A DNA stretch of 64,000 nucleotides from Variovorax sp. S12S4 (GCF_023195515.1 NZ_JALPKR020000002.1:4875001-4939000); one strand, 5' to 3'; positions 52,191 through 61,304 are shown, counted from the stretch's first letter. Notes: generated from the letters alone by a model not told the origin. Numbers and translations: made by a program.

Positions 52191-53024
52191 ATGAACAAGT
52201 TGAACAAGTTGCACGGCAAGGTCGCCCTTGTATCGGGCTCGGGCCGCGGAATCGGCCGCAGCATCGCACTCAAGCTCGCAAGCGAAGGCGCGCGCGTGGT
52301 GGTCAACGATCTCGACGAGGCTCCGGCCGCGGAAACGGTCGCCGCCATCCGCGAGGCCGGTGGGCAGGCCGTGGCCTGCATCGGAAGCGTGACGCAGCCC
52401 GACTTCGGCGCGCGCTTCGTCGGCACCGCAATCGAGACCTACGGCGGGCTGGACATCATCGTCAACAACGCCGGCTACACCTGGGACAACGTGATCCAGA
52501 AGATGAGCGACGAGCAATGGGAAGACATCCTCGCCGTGCACCTGACCGCGCCCTTCCGCATTTTGCGCGCCGCGGCCGATTTCATCCGCGAAGCGTCGAA
52601 GCGCGAGGCCGAGGCCGGCACGCCGGTGCTGCGCAAGGTGGTGAACATCTCGTCGACCTCGGGTGTCTACGGCAACGCGGGGCAAGCCAACTACGCGGCG
52701 GCCAAGTCGGGCATCAACGGCCTGACCAAGGCGCTCGCAAAGGAATGGGGCCGCTACAAGGTCAACGTGAACAGCGTGGCCTTCGGCCTCATCAAGACGC
52801 GGCTGACCGAGGCGGACGCCAATGCCGACGCCAGCATCGACATCGACGGGCGCCAGATCAAGGTAGGCGTCAACCCGCAGATCCTGAAGAACGCCGAATC
52901 GCTCATTCCGCTGGGCCGCGGCGGTACCGCCGAAGAAGCAGCGGGCGCTGTCTACCTGTTCTGCATTCCCGAGTCGGACTACGTGAGCGGACAGGTGCTG
53001 GTCTGCGGCGGCGGCCGCCCCTGA
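52191..53024 (+). CDS. Short-chain dehydrogenase (3-hydroxyacyl-CoA dehydrogenase-like)
   Basis: A 277-residue classical SDR: SGSGRGIGRSIALKLASEGARVVVNDLDE (aspartate after the second strand suggests NAD+), NNAG, SSTSGVYGNAGQANYAAAK with catalytic Tyr and Lys, and a C-terminal GQVLVCGGGR. The sequence resembles SDRs of the FabG/peroxisomal multifunctional enzyme type 2 group. Its place after the MaoC pair suggests that it oxidises the 3-hydroxyacyl-CoA to the 3-oxo ester used by the SCP-x thiolase. Confidence 0.9.
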   Translation: MNKLNKLHGKVALVSGSGRGIGRSIALKLASEGARVVVNDLDEAPAAETVAAIREAGGQAVACIGSVTQPDFGARFVGTAIETYGGLDIIVNNAGYTWDNVIQKMSDEQWEDILAVHLTAPFRILRAAADFIREASKREAEAGTPVLRKVVNISSTSGVYGNAGQANYAAAKSGINGLTKALAKEWGRYKVNVNSVAFGLIKTRLTEADANADASIDIDGRQIKVGVNPQILKNAESLIPLGRGGTAEEAAGAVYLFCIPESDYVSGQVLVCGGGRP

Positions 53025-53040
53025 GCCGGAGCTGAGAGCG

Positions 53041-54201
53041 ATGCCCTTGCCCACTGCCGCACGCCCCTGGATGGACGCCGAGTTGTCCATGCTGGCCGAC
53101 ACCGCACGCCGCTTCTTCGAAACGGAATGCGTGCCGCGCCAGGAAGAATGGGCGCGCCAGCACCACCCCGACCGCGCCATCTGGCGCCGCGCGGGCGAGC
53201 TCGGCCTGCTGTGCCCCGGCATTCCGGAAGCGTACGGCGGCGGTGGCGGCGGCGTGCTGCACGAGGCGGTCATCTGCGAAGAACAAGGCCGCGCGCTGGT
53301 CAACAGCTTCAGCCTCAACGTGCACAGCGGCATCCTCGCGCACTACCTGCTGGGCTACGGCTCCGAAGAGCAAAAGCTGCGCTGGCTGCCCAAGATGGCC
53401 ACCGGGAACATGGTCGGCGCCATTGCCATGACGGAGCCCGGCGCGGGCACCGACCTGCAGCGCATCAAGACCACGGCCCGGCTGGACGGCGACTGCTACA
53501 TGGTGAACGGCGCCAAGACCTTCATCACCAACGGCCTGCATGCCGACCTGGTGTGCGTGGCGGTGAAGACCGACCCCGCGCTGGGCGCCAAGGGGGTTTC
53601 GCTCTTGATGGTGGAAACAGCCGACCTGCCGGGCTTCCGGCGCGGCAAGCTGCTCGAGAAGGTCGGGCAACGCGGCCAGGACACGGTCGAGCTGTTCTTC
53701 GACGACGTGCGCGTGCCGGCGTGCAACCTGCTCGGCGACACCGAAGGCCGCGGCTTCGTTCAGCTCATGCAGCAGCTGCCGCGCGAGCGGCTGCTCATTG
53801 CGGTGGGTGCTGCCGCCACCATGCAGCGCGCGGTGGACGACACCGTGGCCTACGCCACGCAGCGCCAGATCTTCGGCGACACGCTGATGAGCCTGCAGAA
53901 CACCCGTTTTCGGCTGGCCGAATGCCAGACGCAGGCTGCCATTGCGCGCAGCTTTGTCGACGATTGCATGGCACGCCTGTTGCGCGGCGAGCTCGACGCC
54001 GCCACCGCCGCCATGGCCAAGTGGTGGACCACGGACGCACTGTGCCGCGTGGCGGACGAATGCGTGCAGATCCATGGGGGCTACGGCTACATGACCGAGT
54101 ACCCGATTGCGCGCATCTGGGCAGACGCGCGCGTCGGCCGCATCTACGGCGGTTCGAACGAGGTGATGAAGGAAATCATCGCCCGCGCGATCCAGCCCTG
54201 A
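53041..54201 (+). CDS. Acyl-CoA dehydrogenase
   Basis: A 386-residue FAD flavoenzyme with the full acyl-CoA dehydrogenase layout: N-terminal helical domain, AMTEPGAGTDLQRIKTTA flavin-binding strand, and the C-terminal QIHGGYGYMTEYPIARIWADARVGRIYGGSNEVMKEIIAR. The C-terminal loop has GGSN rather than the EGTS glutamate of medium-chain enzymes, so the base would come from another helix as in the long-chain/isovaleryl-CoA group, where this sequence has Asp instead of Glu (AVDDTV). Substrate chain length cannot be predicted. It follows the SDR gene by 16 bases. Confidence 0.93.
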   Translation: MPLPTAARPWMDAELSMLADTARRFFETECVPRQEEWARQHHPDRAIWRRAGELGLLCPGIPEAYGGGGGGVLHEAVICEEQGRALVNSFSLNVHSGILAHYLLGYGSEEQKLRWLPKMATGNMVGAIAMTEPGAGTDLQRIKTTARLDGDCYMVNGAKTFITNGLHADLVCVAVKTDPALGAKGVSLLMVETADLPGFRRGKLLEKVGQRGQDTVELFFDDVRVPACNLLGDTEGRGFVQLMQQLPRERLLIAVGAAATMQRAVDDTVAYATQRQIFGDTLMSLQNTRFRLAECQTQAAIARSFVDDCMARLLRGELDAATAAMAKWWTTDALCRVADECVQIHGGYGYMTEYPIARIWADARVGRIYGGSNEVMKEIIARAIQP

Positions 54202-54211
54202 CGTCGAAGCG

Positions 54212-55927
54212 ATGCAGCAAGAACAGGTTCCGCCGCCCATGACCGACCGCCCCTCTCTCGCCGAACCCCCGCCGCCGCACTGGCCGCGCGGACTGCCTGC
54301 GCGCATCCACGTGCCGCGCATCACGCTCTGGCAGCAACTCGAATCGGCGGCGCTGCGCTTTCCGGACAAGCCCGCCATCTTCTTCTGCGAGAACGCCGTC
54401 ACCTATGCCGCGTTGCGCGACCAGACCGTGCGACTGGCCGGGCACCTGAAGCAGCACGGCGTGAACCGCGGCGACCGGGTGCTGCTGCTGAGCCAGAACT
54501 GCCCGCAGTTCGTCGTTGCGTTCCACGCCATCGTGCGTGCGGGCGGCGTGGTGGTACCCATCAATGCCATGAGCACCGCGGCCGAGGTGTCGCACTATCT
54601 GGCCGACAGCGGCGCCCGCGTGGCTTGCGTGGCGCAGGAGCTGCTCGCGGCGGTGGCGCCGGCGCTGCAGGACGGACGGCTCGCACATGCCGTCGTGCAC
54701 ACCTATTCGGATGCTTTGCTGCACCCGCCCACGCAGCCGGTGCCCGATGCCGTGACGGCGCCCCGCATGCCGCTCGATGTGCCCCGCGCGGTGGCGTGGC
54801 AGGCCGCACTGGCCGACGCACCGCCGCCGCATGAGGTGGATGTGCAGCCCACCGACCTGTGCCTGCTGCCCTACACCTCGGGCACCACGGGCCACCCCAA
54901 GGGCTGCATGCACACGCACCGCACCGTGCTGGCTTCGACGTACGGCGCTGCCCTTTGGCGCGGCCTGCATGCCGAGGCGGTGGTGCTCGCGGTGGCGCCG
55001 CTCTTTCACATGCTCGGGCTGCAGAACGCGATGCTGATGCCGCTTTCGCAAGGCGCGACTGTCGTGATGCTGCCGCGCTGGGATGTAGCGGCCGCTGGGC
55101 GCGCCATCGAGCGCTACCGCGTCACCACCTGGGCCGCACCGCCCGCCATGCTGAACGACTTCTTCGCCCACCCCGAAACCGCGCAGCGCGACCTGCGCAG
55201 CCTCAGCATGCTCAACGGCGGCGGCGCGCCGATGCCGCAGGCCGTTGCCACGCTGCTGCGGGAACGCTTCGGCATTTCGTACGTGGAAGGCTATGGCCTC
55301 ACCGAGACGGCCTCTTTCCTGCACGGCAACCCGCCGGGCAACGGCAAGACGCTGTCGCTGGGCCTGCCGGCCTTCGGCGTCGATTCGCGCATCGTCGATC
55401 CGGTCACGCTGGCGCCGCTGCCCAACGGCGAAGTCGGCGAACTGGTCACGCACGGCGAGCAGCTCATGCTGGGCTACTGGAACAACCCGGAGGCCAATGC
55501 GGCCGCCTTTTTCGAGCGCGACGGCAAGCGCTTCTTTCGCACCGGCGACCTCGCCTGCCGCGACGCGGACGGCTTCTTCTTCATGCGCGACCGGCTCAAA
55601 CGCATGATCAACGTCAGTGGCTTCAAGGTGTGGCCGGCCGAGGTGGAAGACCTTCTTCACCAGCACCCGGCCGTGCACGAGGCCTGCGTGGTGGCCGTGC
55701 CAGACGCCCGCCAGGGTGAGTCGGTTCGGGCCCTGGTGGTGTGCAGGCCCGGCGCGCAGGTTGATGCGGAAGGCATTGCCGCGTGGTGCCGCGAACGGCT
55801 TTCGGCCTACAAGGTGCCGCGCAGCGTGGTGTTCCGCAACGCCCTTCCCAAATCCGAGACCGGCAAGGTTCAGTGGCGGCTGTTGCAGGAAGAGGCCATT
55901 GCCGAAGCCGAACGCGCCGCGCATTGA
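54212..55927 (+). CDS. Acyl-CoA synthetase (AMP-forming), first of two
   Basis: A 571-residue ANL-superfamily ligase: LLPYTSGTTGHPKGCMHTH (phosphate loop), YGLTETASF, FRTGDLACRDADGF, the hinge DRLKRMINVSG, and a C-terminal PKSETGKVQWRLL with the catalytic lysine. It probably activates the imported acid to its CoA ester. An alternative start ATG at 54239 would give a protein nine residues shorter. It lies 10 bases after the acyl-CoA dehydrogenase gene and 20 bases before tctC, consistent with one operon. Confidence 0.92.
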   Translation: MQQEQVPPPMTDRPSLAEPPPPHWPRGLPARIHVPRITLWQQLESAALRFPDKPAIFFCENAVTYAALRDQTVRLAGHLKQHGVNRGDRVLLLSQNCPQFVVAFHAIVRAGGVVVPINAMSTAAEVSHYLADSGARVACVAQELLAAVAPALQDGRLAHAVVHTYSDALLHPPTQPVPDAVTAPRMPLDVPRAVAWQAALADAPPPHEVDVQPTDLCLLPYTSGTTGHPKGCMHTHRTVLASTYGAALWRGLHAEAVVLAVAPLFHMLGLQNAMLMPLSQGATVVMLPRWDVAAAGRAIERYRVTTWAAPPAMLNDFFAHPETAQRDLRSLSMLNGGGAPMPQAVATLLRERFGISYVEGYGLTETASFLHGNPPGNGKTLSLGLPAFGVDSRIVDPVTLAPLPNGEVGELVTHGEQLMLGYWNNPEANAAAFFERDGKRFFRTGDLACRDADGFFFMRDRLKRMINVSGFKVWPAEVEDLLHQHPAVHEACVVAVPDARQGESVRALVVCRPGAQVDAEGIAAWCRERLSAYKVPRSVVFRNALPKSETGKVQWRLLQEEAIAEAERAAH

Positions 55928-55947
55928 CGAAAACAAAGGAGACAAGC

Positions 55948-56955
55948 ATGCAGACCTCATCTTTTTCTTCCGCTCCTGCGGGCCTGACACGCCGGTCGCT
56001 CGGTGCCGGTGCGCTTGCTGCATTCGGCGCGGTGGCACTCGGGCGGCACACCGCGGCGCTGGCGGCGGAGTTTCCGACCAAGCCCATCACCGTCATCCTC
56101 CCGTTTCCGCCGGGCGGCATGCTCGATGCGGTGGTGCGCGCGATGCTGGACGCGGCCTCGCAGGAGATCGGCCAGCCCTTCGTGCTGACGCACAGGGCGG
56201 GCGCAGGCGGCGTAACCGGTACCGCCAGCCTCACCACCATGGGCGATGCCGATGGCTACACGCTGGCCGTGATGCACAACACCGTCATCCGCCAGCCGCA
56301 CATGATCAAGGTGCCGTGGGACCCGCGGACCGACTTCAGCTACGTGATCGGCATGGCCAGCCTGGCCACTGGCATTGCCGTGGCGGCCGATGCCCCCTGG
56401 AAGAGCCTTGCGGACCTGCTGGCCGATGCGAAGAAGCGCCCGGGCGAGATCAGCTGGGGCAATGTCGGCAGCACCAGCATCAACCGCATCTATGCCGAGC
56501 GGCTGGCGCGCGCGGCCGGCGTCAAGTTCAACTTCATTCCGTTCAAGGGCGGCAACGAGCAGCTCACCGCGCTCATCGGCCGCCACCTCGACGTGTCGGG
56601 CGACCCGGGCTTCGGTGCAATGGCAATGGGCGGCAAGGTGCGGGTGCTGGCCACCTTCACAGAAGAGCGGCTGAAGCGCTGGCCCGCGGTGCCGACCGTG
56701 AAGGAACAGGGCTACGACCTGGTGATCCAGTCGCCGTTCGGGCTGGTGGCACCGAAGAACCTCGATGCGAAGATTTCCGCCCGCTTGCAGACGGCCCTGC
56801 GCAAGGGCATGGAAGACCCGGCCTACCAGCGCCTCCTGAGCGACTTCGATCTTGCGGCGTGGCCGATGGACAGCACGGCGTTCCGTGCCTATGCGCAGGC
56901 CCAGTACACACGCGAGAAGCAGATGCTCGACGAGGTCGGCTTCAAACCCGAATGA
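55948..56955 (+). CDS. TctC/BUG-type periplasmic binding protein (fifth of five)
   Basis: A 335-residue Bug-family protein with a twin-arginine signal (LTRRSLGAGALAAFG, cleavage near ALAA). The mature part includes FPTKPITVILPFPPGGMLDAVVR, HRAGAGGVTGTASLTTMGDADGYT, and NFIPFKGGNEQLTALIGRHLDVSG. AAGGAG precedes the ATG. The stop overlaps the thioesterase start (ATGA). Two Tat-type TctC proteins in one locus (this and the gene at 49045) suggest related ligands or a duplicated uptake system. Confidence 0.94.
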   Translation: MQTSSFSSAPAGLTRRSLGAGALAAFGAVALGRHTAALAAEFPTKPITVILPFPPGGMLDAVVRAMLDAASQEIGQPFVLTHRAGAGGVTGTASLTTMGDADGYTLAVMHNTVIRQPHMIKVPWDPRTDFSYVIGMASLATGIAVAADAPWKSLADLLADAKKRPGEISWGNVGSTSINRIYAERLARAAGVKFNFIPFKGGNEQLTALIGRHLDVSGDPGFGAMAMGGKVRVLATFTEERLKRWPAVPTVKEQGYDLVIQSPFGLVAPKNLDAKISARLQTALRKGMEDPAYQRLLSDFDLAAWPMDSTAFRAYAQAQYTREKQMLDEVGFKPE

Positions 56956-57434
56956 AGCTCGTGCAGATGAACGAAACCCTCGCCCAACCCGAATCCGAAT
57001 CGGTCTCGCGCCCCGTGGCAGGACCGGAGCGCCATGTGCCCTTTCTCGAGCTGCTGGCCGCCAGCCGCGACTTTGCGGCGGACGGCAAGGCAATCGTCTC
57101 GCTCGAGCTGCGGCCCGAGCTGTGCAACAACCACGGCGGCGGGCATGGCGGCGTGGTCATGACGCTGCTCGACAGCGCCATGGCGCACGCTGCGCTCAGC
57201 CGCATCGACTACAGCCGCGAAGTGGTGACCATCGACATGCACATCGGCTTCATGCGTCCCGCGTCGGGCCGGCTGGTGGCCACCGGCCGGGCGACGGGCG
57301 GTGGTCGCTCGGTGTGCTTTTGCGAGGCCGAGCTGGTCGACGGCAGCGGCACGGTGGTGGCCAAGGCAATGGGCACCTTCCGCTACCGCGCGCCGGCCGC
57401 TGCAAACGCCAGCGGCGCACCTCGCCCCAACTGA
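56952..57434 (+). CDS. PaaI-type hotdog thioesterase, first of two
   Basis: A 160-residue hotdog protein with the PaaI/ACOT13 signature NNHGGGHGGVVMTLLDSAMAHAA, and strand VTIDMHIGFMRPASGRLVATGRA. The start at 56952 overlaps the tctC stop by four bases, so coupling is likely. These enzymes hydrolyse acyl-CoA and often release CoA from dead-end intermediates. Confidence 0.88.
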   Translation: MKLVQMNETLAQPESESVSRPVAGPERHVPFLELLAASRDFAADGKAIVSLELRPELCNNHGGGHGGVVMTLLDSAMAHAALSRIDYSREVVTIDMHIGFMRPASGRLVATGRATGGGRSVCFCEAELVDGSGTVVAKAMGTFRYRAPAAANASGAPRPN

Positions 57435-57456
57435 ACCCACTCGGCTGGAGACACAC

Positions 57457-58998
57457 ATGTACCTGACACAGGGCCTGCACCGCGCCGTGCAGCGCCATCC
57501 CCACAAGACGGCCCTCCGCCATGTGGCGGAAGACTCGGAACGCTCGCTCGACTTTGCCGAGCTGCTGAACACGGTCGCGCGCCATGCCGCCGCCTTGCAG
57601 GCAAGGGGCATACAGCCCGGCGACCGCGTGGCGCTGCTGGCGCCCAACAGCGACCGCCTCATCGTGGCGCTGTGGTCCTGCTGGTGGCTGGGCGCCGTGG
57701 CGTGCCCGCTGAACACGCGCTGGAGCGTGCCCGAATTGCGCTTTGCTCTGAGCGATGCGGGCGCCCTGCTTCTTGTCAGCGATGAGGCGCTGAGCGAAAC
57801 CGCCGCACCGCTGGGCGACCTGGCACCGGTGGTTTCATTCAGCGCGCTGGCCGGCGAGGCAGCGGGCCGCGCCCCGCTGCCCGACAGCCGCACCGGCGGC
57901 GATGCGCTGTGCACCCTGCTCTACACCGGCGGCACCACCGGGCGCTCGAAGGGCGTGATGCTCTCGCATGCCAATTTCTGGACGGCTTCGATGACGCGCG
58001 GCGCCGAGTTGCCGAACTCGCCCGACAGCGTAGCGCTGCTGGTGGCGCCGCTGTTCCATGTGGCCGGCATGGGGCGGCTGGTGGGCCAGTCGATGGTCGG
58101 CGGCACCTGCCTCACGATGCCGAGCTTTCGCCCAGAGCCGGTGCTCGCGGCCATCGAGCGCCACGGCATCACCGACACGGTGATGGTGCCGAGCATGCTG
58201 CAGAGCGTGCTCGACTGGCAGCATTTCGACCCGGCGCGCGTGCAGTCGCTCAACCGCATTGCGTTCGGCGCCGCGCCCATGCCGCCTGACCTGCTCGACC
58301 GCGCCCTCCAGGCTTGGCCCGAGGCGGAGTTCTTCCAGGCCTACGGGCTGACCGAAACCGCAGGCGCCGTCTGCATCAACCCGCCGCAGAACCACCGCGG
58401 CGAGGCGCGCCTTGCGGACCGCTGGCGTTCGGTCGGCCGCGCCGGGCTGGGCGCGGAGATCCGCATCGTCGACGAATCGGGCGCCGAGCTGCCGCGCGGC
58501 GTTGTCGGAGAAATCGTGGTGCGCGGCCCCATGGTCACGCGCGGCTACTGGAACCTGCCGGAGACCACCCAACAAGCGTTCCGCGAGGGCTGGTTTCGCA
58601 CTGGCGACGCTGCGCGCATGGACGAGGACGGCTACATCTTCATTGCCGACCGGCTGAAGGACATGATCATTTCGGGAGGCGAAAACGTCTATTCCGGCGA
58701 GGTCGAGGCGGCGCTGCGCAGCCATCCGGCAGTGTCCGACGCCGCGGTGATCGGTGTGCCCGACACGCGCTGGGGCGAAGCGGTGCATGCGGTGGTCGTG
58801 GTGCGCCAGGGGCATCCCGCGGCCGAAGCGGTGAGCGATGCCATCGCCGCGGAACTCATCGCCGAGCTTACGGCGTGGTGCCGCCGCGAACTGGCCGGCT
58901 ACAAGTGCCCGCGCAGCATCGCCTTTGCCAGGGAGCTGCCGATGAGCGCCGCCGGCAAGGTGCTCAAGACCGCGTTGCGGGCTGCATATGTGCGCTGA
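57457..58998 (+). CDS. Acyl-CoA synthetase (AMP-forming), second of two
   Basis: A 513-residue ANL ligase: LLYTGGTTGRSKGVMLSHAN, YGLTETAGAVCINP, FRTGDAARMDEDGYIFIADRLKDMIISGGENVYSGEVE, and a C-terminal MSAAGKVLKTALR segment with the catalytic lysine. GGAG precedes the start by 6 bases. The acid activated is unknown; the two ligases in this locus differ in the adenylation core and may act on different intermediates. Its end overlaps the next thioesterase gene by 11 bases. Confidence 0.92.
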   Translation: MYLTQGLHRAVQRHPHKTALRHVAEDSERSLDFAELLNTVARHAAALQARGIQPGDRVALLAPNSDRLIVALWSCWWLGAVACPLNTRWSVPELRFALSDAGALLLVSDEALSETAAPLGDLAPVVSFSALAGEAAGRAPLPDSRTGGDALCTLLYTGGTTGRSKGVMLSHANFWTASMTRGAELPNSPDSVALLVAPLFHVAGMGRLVGQSMVGGTCLTMPSFRPEPVLAAIERHGITDTVMVPSMLQSVLDWQHFDPARVQSLNRIAFGAAPMPPDLLDRALQAWPEAEFFQAYGLTETAGAVCINPPQNHRGEARLADRWRSVGRAGLGAEIRIVDESGAELPRGVVGEIVVRGPMVTRGYWNLPETTQQAFREGWFRTGDAARMDEDGYIFIADRLKDMIISGGENVYSGEVEAALRSHPAVSDAAVIGVPDTRWGEAVHAVVVVRQGHPAAEAVSDAIAAELIAELTAWCRRELAGYKCPRSIAFARELPMSAAGKVLKTALRAAYVR

Positions 58999-59440
58999 TA
59001 TTGCCGATGAGACGTCCGCCGAGATGGCCGCTCAGGTGGACCGGCGCAACGCCTACGCCCGCGTGCCCTTTACTCGGATGATGGGCGTGGAGCGTGCCTA
59101 TTCGCAAGACGGCCGGGCGCGGCTTTTGATCGATGCGCGGCCCGAACTGCAGAACGTGATCGGCGCCGTGCATGGCGGCGTGATCCTCACCATGCTCGAC
59201 GTGGTGATGGCGAGCGCTGCGGTTTCGTTGGTCGACTTCACCAAGACCGCCGTCACGCTGAACCTGAACACCAGCTTCCTGCGACCCGGCCTCGGCCGCA
59301 TCGTGGCCGACGGCTTTGCGCTGGAGACCAACGACGGCGTCATTTCGTGCTCCGCCGAAGCGCGCGACGCCAGCGGCGAACTGGTGGCCAGCGCGCTCGG
59401 ATCGTTTCGCTACCTGCCGCTGCCGCCGTCGGAAAACTGA
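58988..59440 (+). CDS. PaaI-type hotdog thioesterase, second of two
   Basis: A 150-residue hotdog protein with the NVIGAVHGGVILTMLDVVMASAA signature, the catalytic region of PaaI-like thioesterases, and a VTLNLNTSFLRPGLGRIVADG strand. It starts inside the end of the ligase gene (11-base overlap), implying coupled translation. A ligase and a thioesterase made together could set up a proofreading or CoA-recycling pair. Confidence 0.87.
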   Translation: MCADIADETSAEMAAQVDRRNAYARVPFTRMMGVERAYSQDGRARLLIDARPELQNVIGAVHGGVILTMLDVVMASAAVSLVDFTKTAVTLNLNTSFLRPGLGRIVADGFALETNDGVISCSAEARDASGELVASALGSFRYLPLPPSEN

Positions 59441-59475
59441 GCGCAGCGGCGTCTTTCTTCACTCATACATCGCCC

Positions 59476-60312
59476 ATGACCGAACACGCAGAAGCTTCTC
59501 TCGCACCGCTTCCCGAAGTGGCTTTCGACTTCCAGGGCCGCACGGTTTTCGTTGCCGGCGGAAGCAGCGGCATCAACCTGTCAATTGCCGAGGCCTTCGC
59601 CCGGCGCGGCGCCCGTGTGGGCATTGCGAGCCGCTCGCCCGAACGCGTGGCCGCCGCCGTCGAGCGCCTGCGCAGCCATGGCGGCTGCGCCGAGGGCTGG
59701 AGCGCCGATGTGCGCGATGCGGACAGCATCGGCGCCGCGCTGGCCGCGGCGCACGAGGCCTTCGGCCCCATCGATGTGCTGGTATCAGGTGCCGCCGGCA
59801 ACTTCGTGGCGCCGGCGCTGGGCATGTCGAGCAAGGGCTTTCGAACCGTGGTCGACATCGACCTGGTGGGCACCTTCAACGTGCTGCGCGGGGCGCATGA
59901 ATTCCTGCGGCGGCCGGGTGCATCGGTCATCAACATCTCGGCGCCGCAGGCTGCCAACCCCACGGCCTACCAGGCGCATGTGTGCGCCGCCAAGGCGGGT
60001 GTCGACATGCTCACGCGCGTGTTGGCCATGGAATGGGGCGTGGACGGCGTGCGCGTCAATTCGATCGTGCCGGGCCCCATCGGCGATACGGAGGGCGTGC
60101 GCAGGCTGGCTCCTGGCCCCGAGGCGCTTGCGGCCATGGCCGCCTCCATTCCGCTCGGCCGCTTCGGCCGCACGGAAGACGTCGCGCTGATGGCGCTGAT
60201 GCTGAGCTCGCCCTGGTCGAGCTTTGTCACGGGCGCTGTCATTCCGGTGGACGGCGGCAGTTCGCTCGCCGGCGGGCGCGACCTGAGTTCCGCGCTCAAG
60301 CCGGCGGCCTGA
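59476..60312 (+). CDS. SDR of the 2,4-dienoyl-CoA reductase type
   Basis: A 278-residue SDR. The coenzyme motif is AGGSSGINLSIAEAFA, and the middle GAAGNFVAPALGMSSKGFRTVVDIDLVGTFN is the hallmark of the 2,4-dienoyl-CoA reductase (DECR) group. The usual catalytic YxxxK is VCAAK: a Val replaces Tyr while Lys is kept, as in peroxisomal DECR enzymes, where the tyrosine is also not used at this position. It may therefore reduce a 2,4-dienoyl-CoA formed during degradation of an unsaturated acid, rather than act as an ordinary alcohol dehydrogenase. Confidence 0.87.
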   Translation: MTEHAEASLAPLPEVAFDFQGRTVFVAGGSSGINLSIAEAFARRGARVGIASRSPERVAAAVERLRSHGGCAEGWSADVRDADSIGAALAAAHEAFGPIDVLVSGAAGNFVAPALGMSSKGFRTVVDIDLVGTFNVLRGAHEFLRRPGASVINISAPQAANPTAYQAHVCAAKAGVDMLTRVLAMEWGVDGVRVNSIVPGPIGDTEGVRRLAPGPEALAAMAASIPLGRFGRTEDVALMALMLSSPWSSFVTGAVIPVDGGSSLAGGRDLSSALKPAA

Positions 60313-60333
60313 ATCCATCTCTTCTTCTACGCC

Positions 60334-61137
60334 ATGACCACACCCGAAGCTTCCCCTACCTACGAGCGCATCCGCTTCGAAACTGAGGGCTCGACGGCCG
60401 TTTTGACGCTCGACGACCCCGCCACCCGCAACGCGCTCGGCCCGGCCATGCGCGAAGAAGTGGCCGATGCGGTACAGCGCGTTCGGCGTGACCGCAGCGT
60501 GCGTGCGCTCGTCATCACCGGCGCCGGTGGGCACTTCTGCTCCGGCGGCAATCTGCGCAGCATTGCAAGCGCGGGGCTGGACAACCAGGGCTGGCGCGAA
60601 CGCCTGCACGACCTGCACGGCTGGCTGCGCGACCTCATCACGCTCGACCGCCCCGTGGTTGCGGCGGTCGACGGTGCGGCCTTCGGCGCCGGCTTCGGCT
60701 TGGCCATGGCCGCCGACTTCGTGATTGCCACGCTGCGCGCGCGCCTGTGCGTGTCTTTCATCAAGATCGGCCTCGTGCCCGACTGCGGCACCTTCTATAC
60801 CCTGCCGCGCATCGTCGGTGCGCAACGCGCCAAGGAGCTGATGCTTTCGGGCCGCGAAGTCGGCGGCGAAGAAGCGCTGCGCCTGGGCATGGCCATGGAG
60901 CTGCAGGCGCCCGAGCAATTGCTGCCCCGCGCATGCGCGCTCGCGGACAGCTTTGCAGGCGCATCGCCCTCGGCGGTAAGCCTCATCAAGCGCAGCCTGG
61001 CTGCTTCGGACGACCTGGACACCCGGCTCGAACTGGAGGCCAGCGCCCAGGCGCTGGCGATGGGAACCACGGGCCACCGCGAAGCCGTGGCGGACTTCCT
61101 CGCCAAGCGCGCGCCGCGCTTCCAGTGGCCGGGCTGA
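60334..61137 (+). CDS. Enoyl-CoA hydratase/isomerase family protein
   Basis: A 267-residue crotonase-fold protein: LDDPATRNALG, the oxyanion-hole segments GAGGHFCSGGNLRSI and VDGAAFGAGFGLAMAADFVIAT, and IKIGLVPDCGTFYTLPRIVG. It could hydrate an enoyl-CoA or isomerise a double bond, complementing the DECR-type reductase before it. It is the last gene of the block. A 7-bp hairpin GGCGAGC-N7-GCTCGCC (61160-61180) follows its stop after 22 bases and may help end transcription, although there is no T-run. Confidence 0.9.
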   Translation: MTTPEASPTYERIRFETEGSTAVLTLDDPATRNALGPAMREEVADAVQRVRRDRSVRALVITGAGGHFCSGGNLRSIASAGLDNQGWRERLHDLHGWLRDLITLDRPVVAAVDGAAFGAGFGLAMAADFVIATLRARLCVSFIKIGLVPDCGTFYTLPRIVGAQRAKELMLSGREVGGEEALRLGMAMELQAPEQLLPRACALADSFAGASPSAVSLIKRSLAASDDLDTRLELEASAQALAMGTTGHREAVADFLAKRAPRFQWPG

Positions 61138-61190
61138 ACGCACGACGGGCCTTCTGACCGGCGAGCTACCGCGGCTCGCCAATTGCATAT

Positions 61191-61207
61191 TGCACGTGCC
61201 ACGTGCA
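61191..61207. promoter_or_regulatory. Candidate NtrC binding site upstream of nirB
   Basis: The 17-base palindrome TGCAC-N7-GTGCA (61191-61207) fits the NtrC core GCAC-N7-GTGC. It lies 98 bases before the -24 element at 61305, a usual enhancer distance for NtrC-activated sigma-54 promoters. Confidence 0.65.
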
Positions 61208-61304
61208 CGGCCGCACCAGTTCCGAGCACCGGCCTGCTCCAACCGCCCCCCTCAGCCTGTAGCGCCAAACGCCTTCACTGGCGACGCGGCGATTCGTCCG
61301 CGCA

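Noticed and set aside
61160..61180. Hairpin after the last crotonase gene as a terminator
   Set aside because: The 7-bp stem is clear but there is no T-run, so I mention it only within the gene entry.
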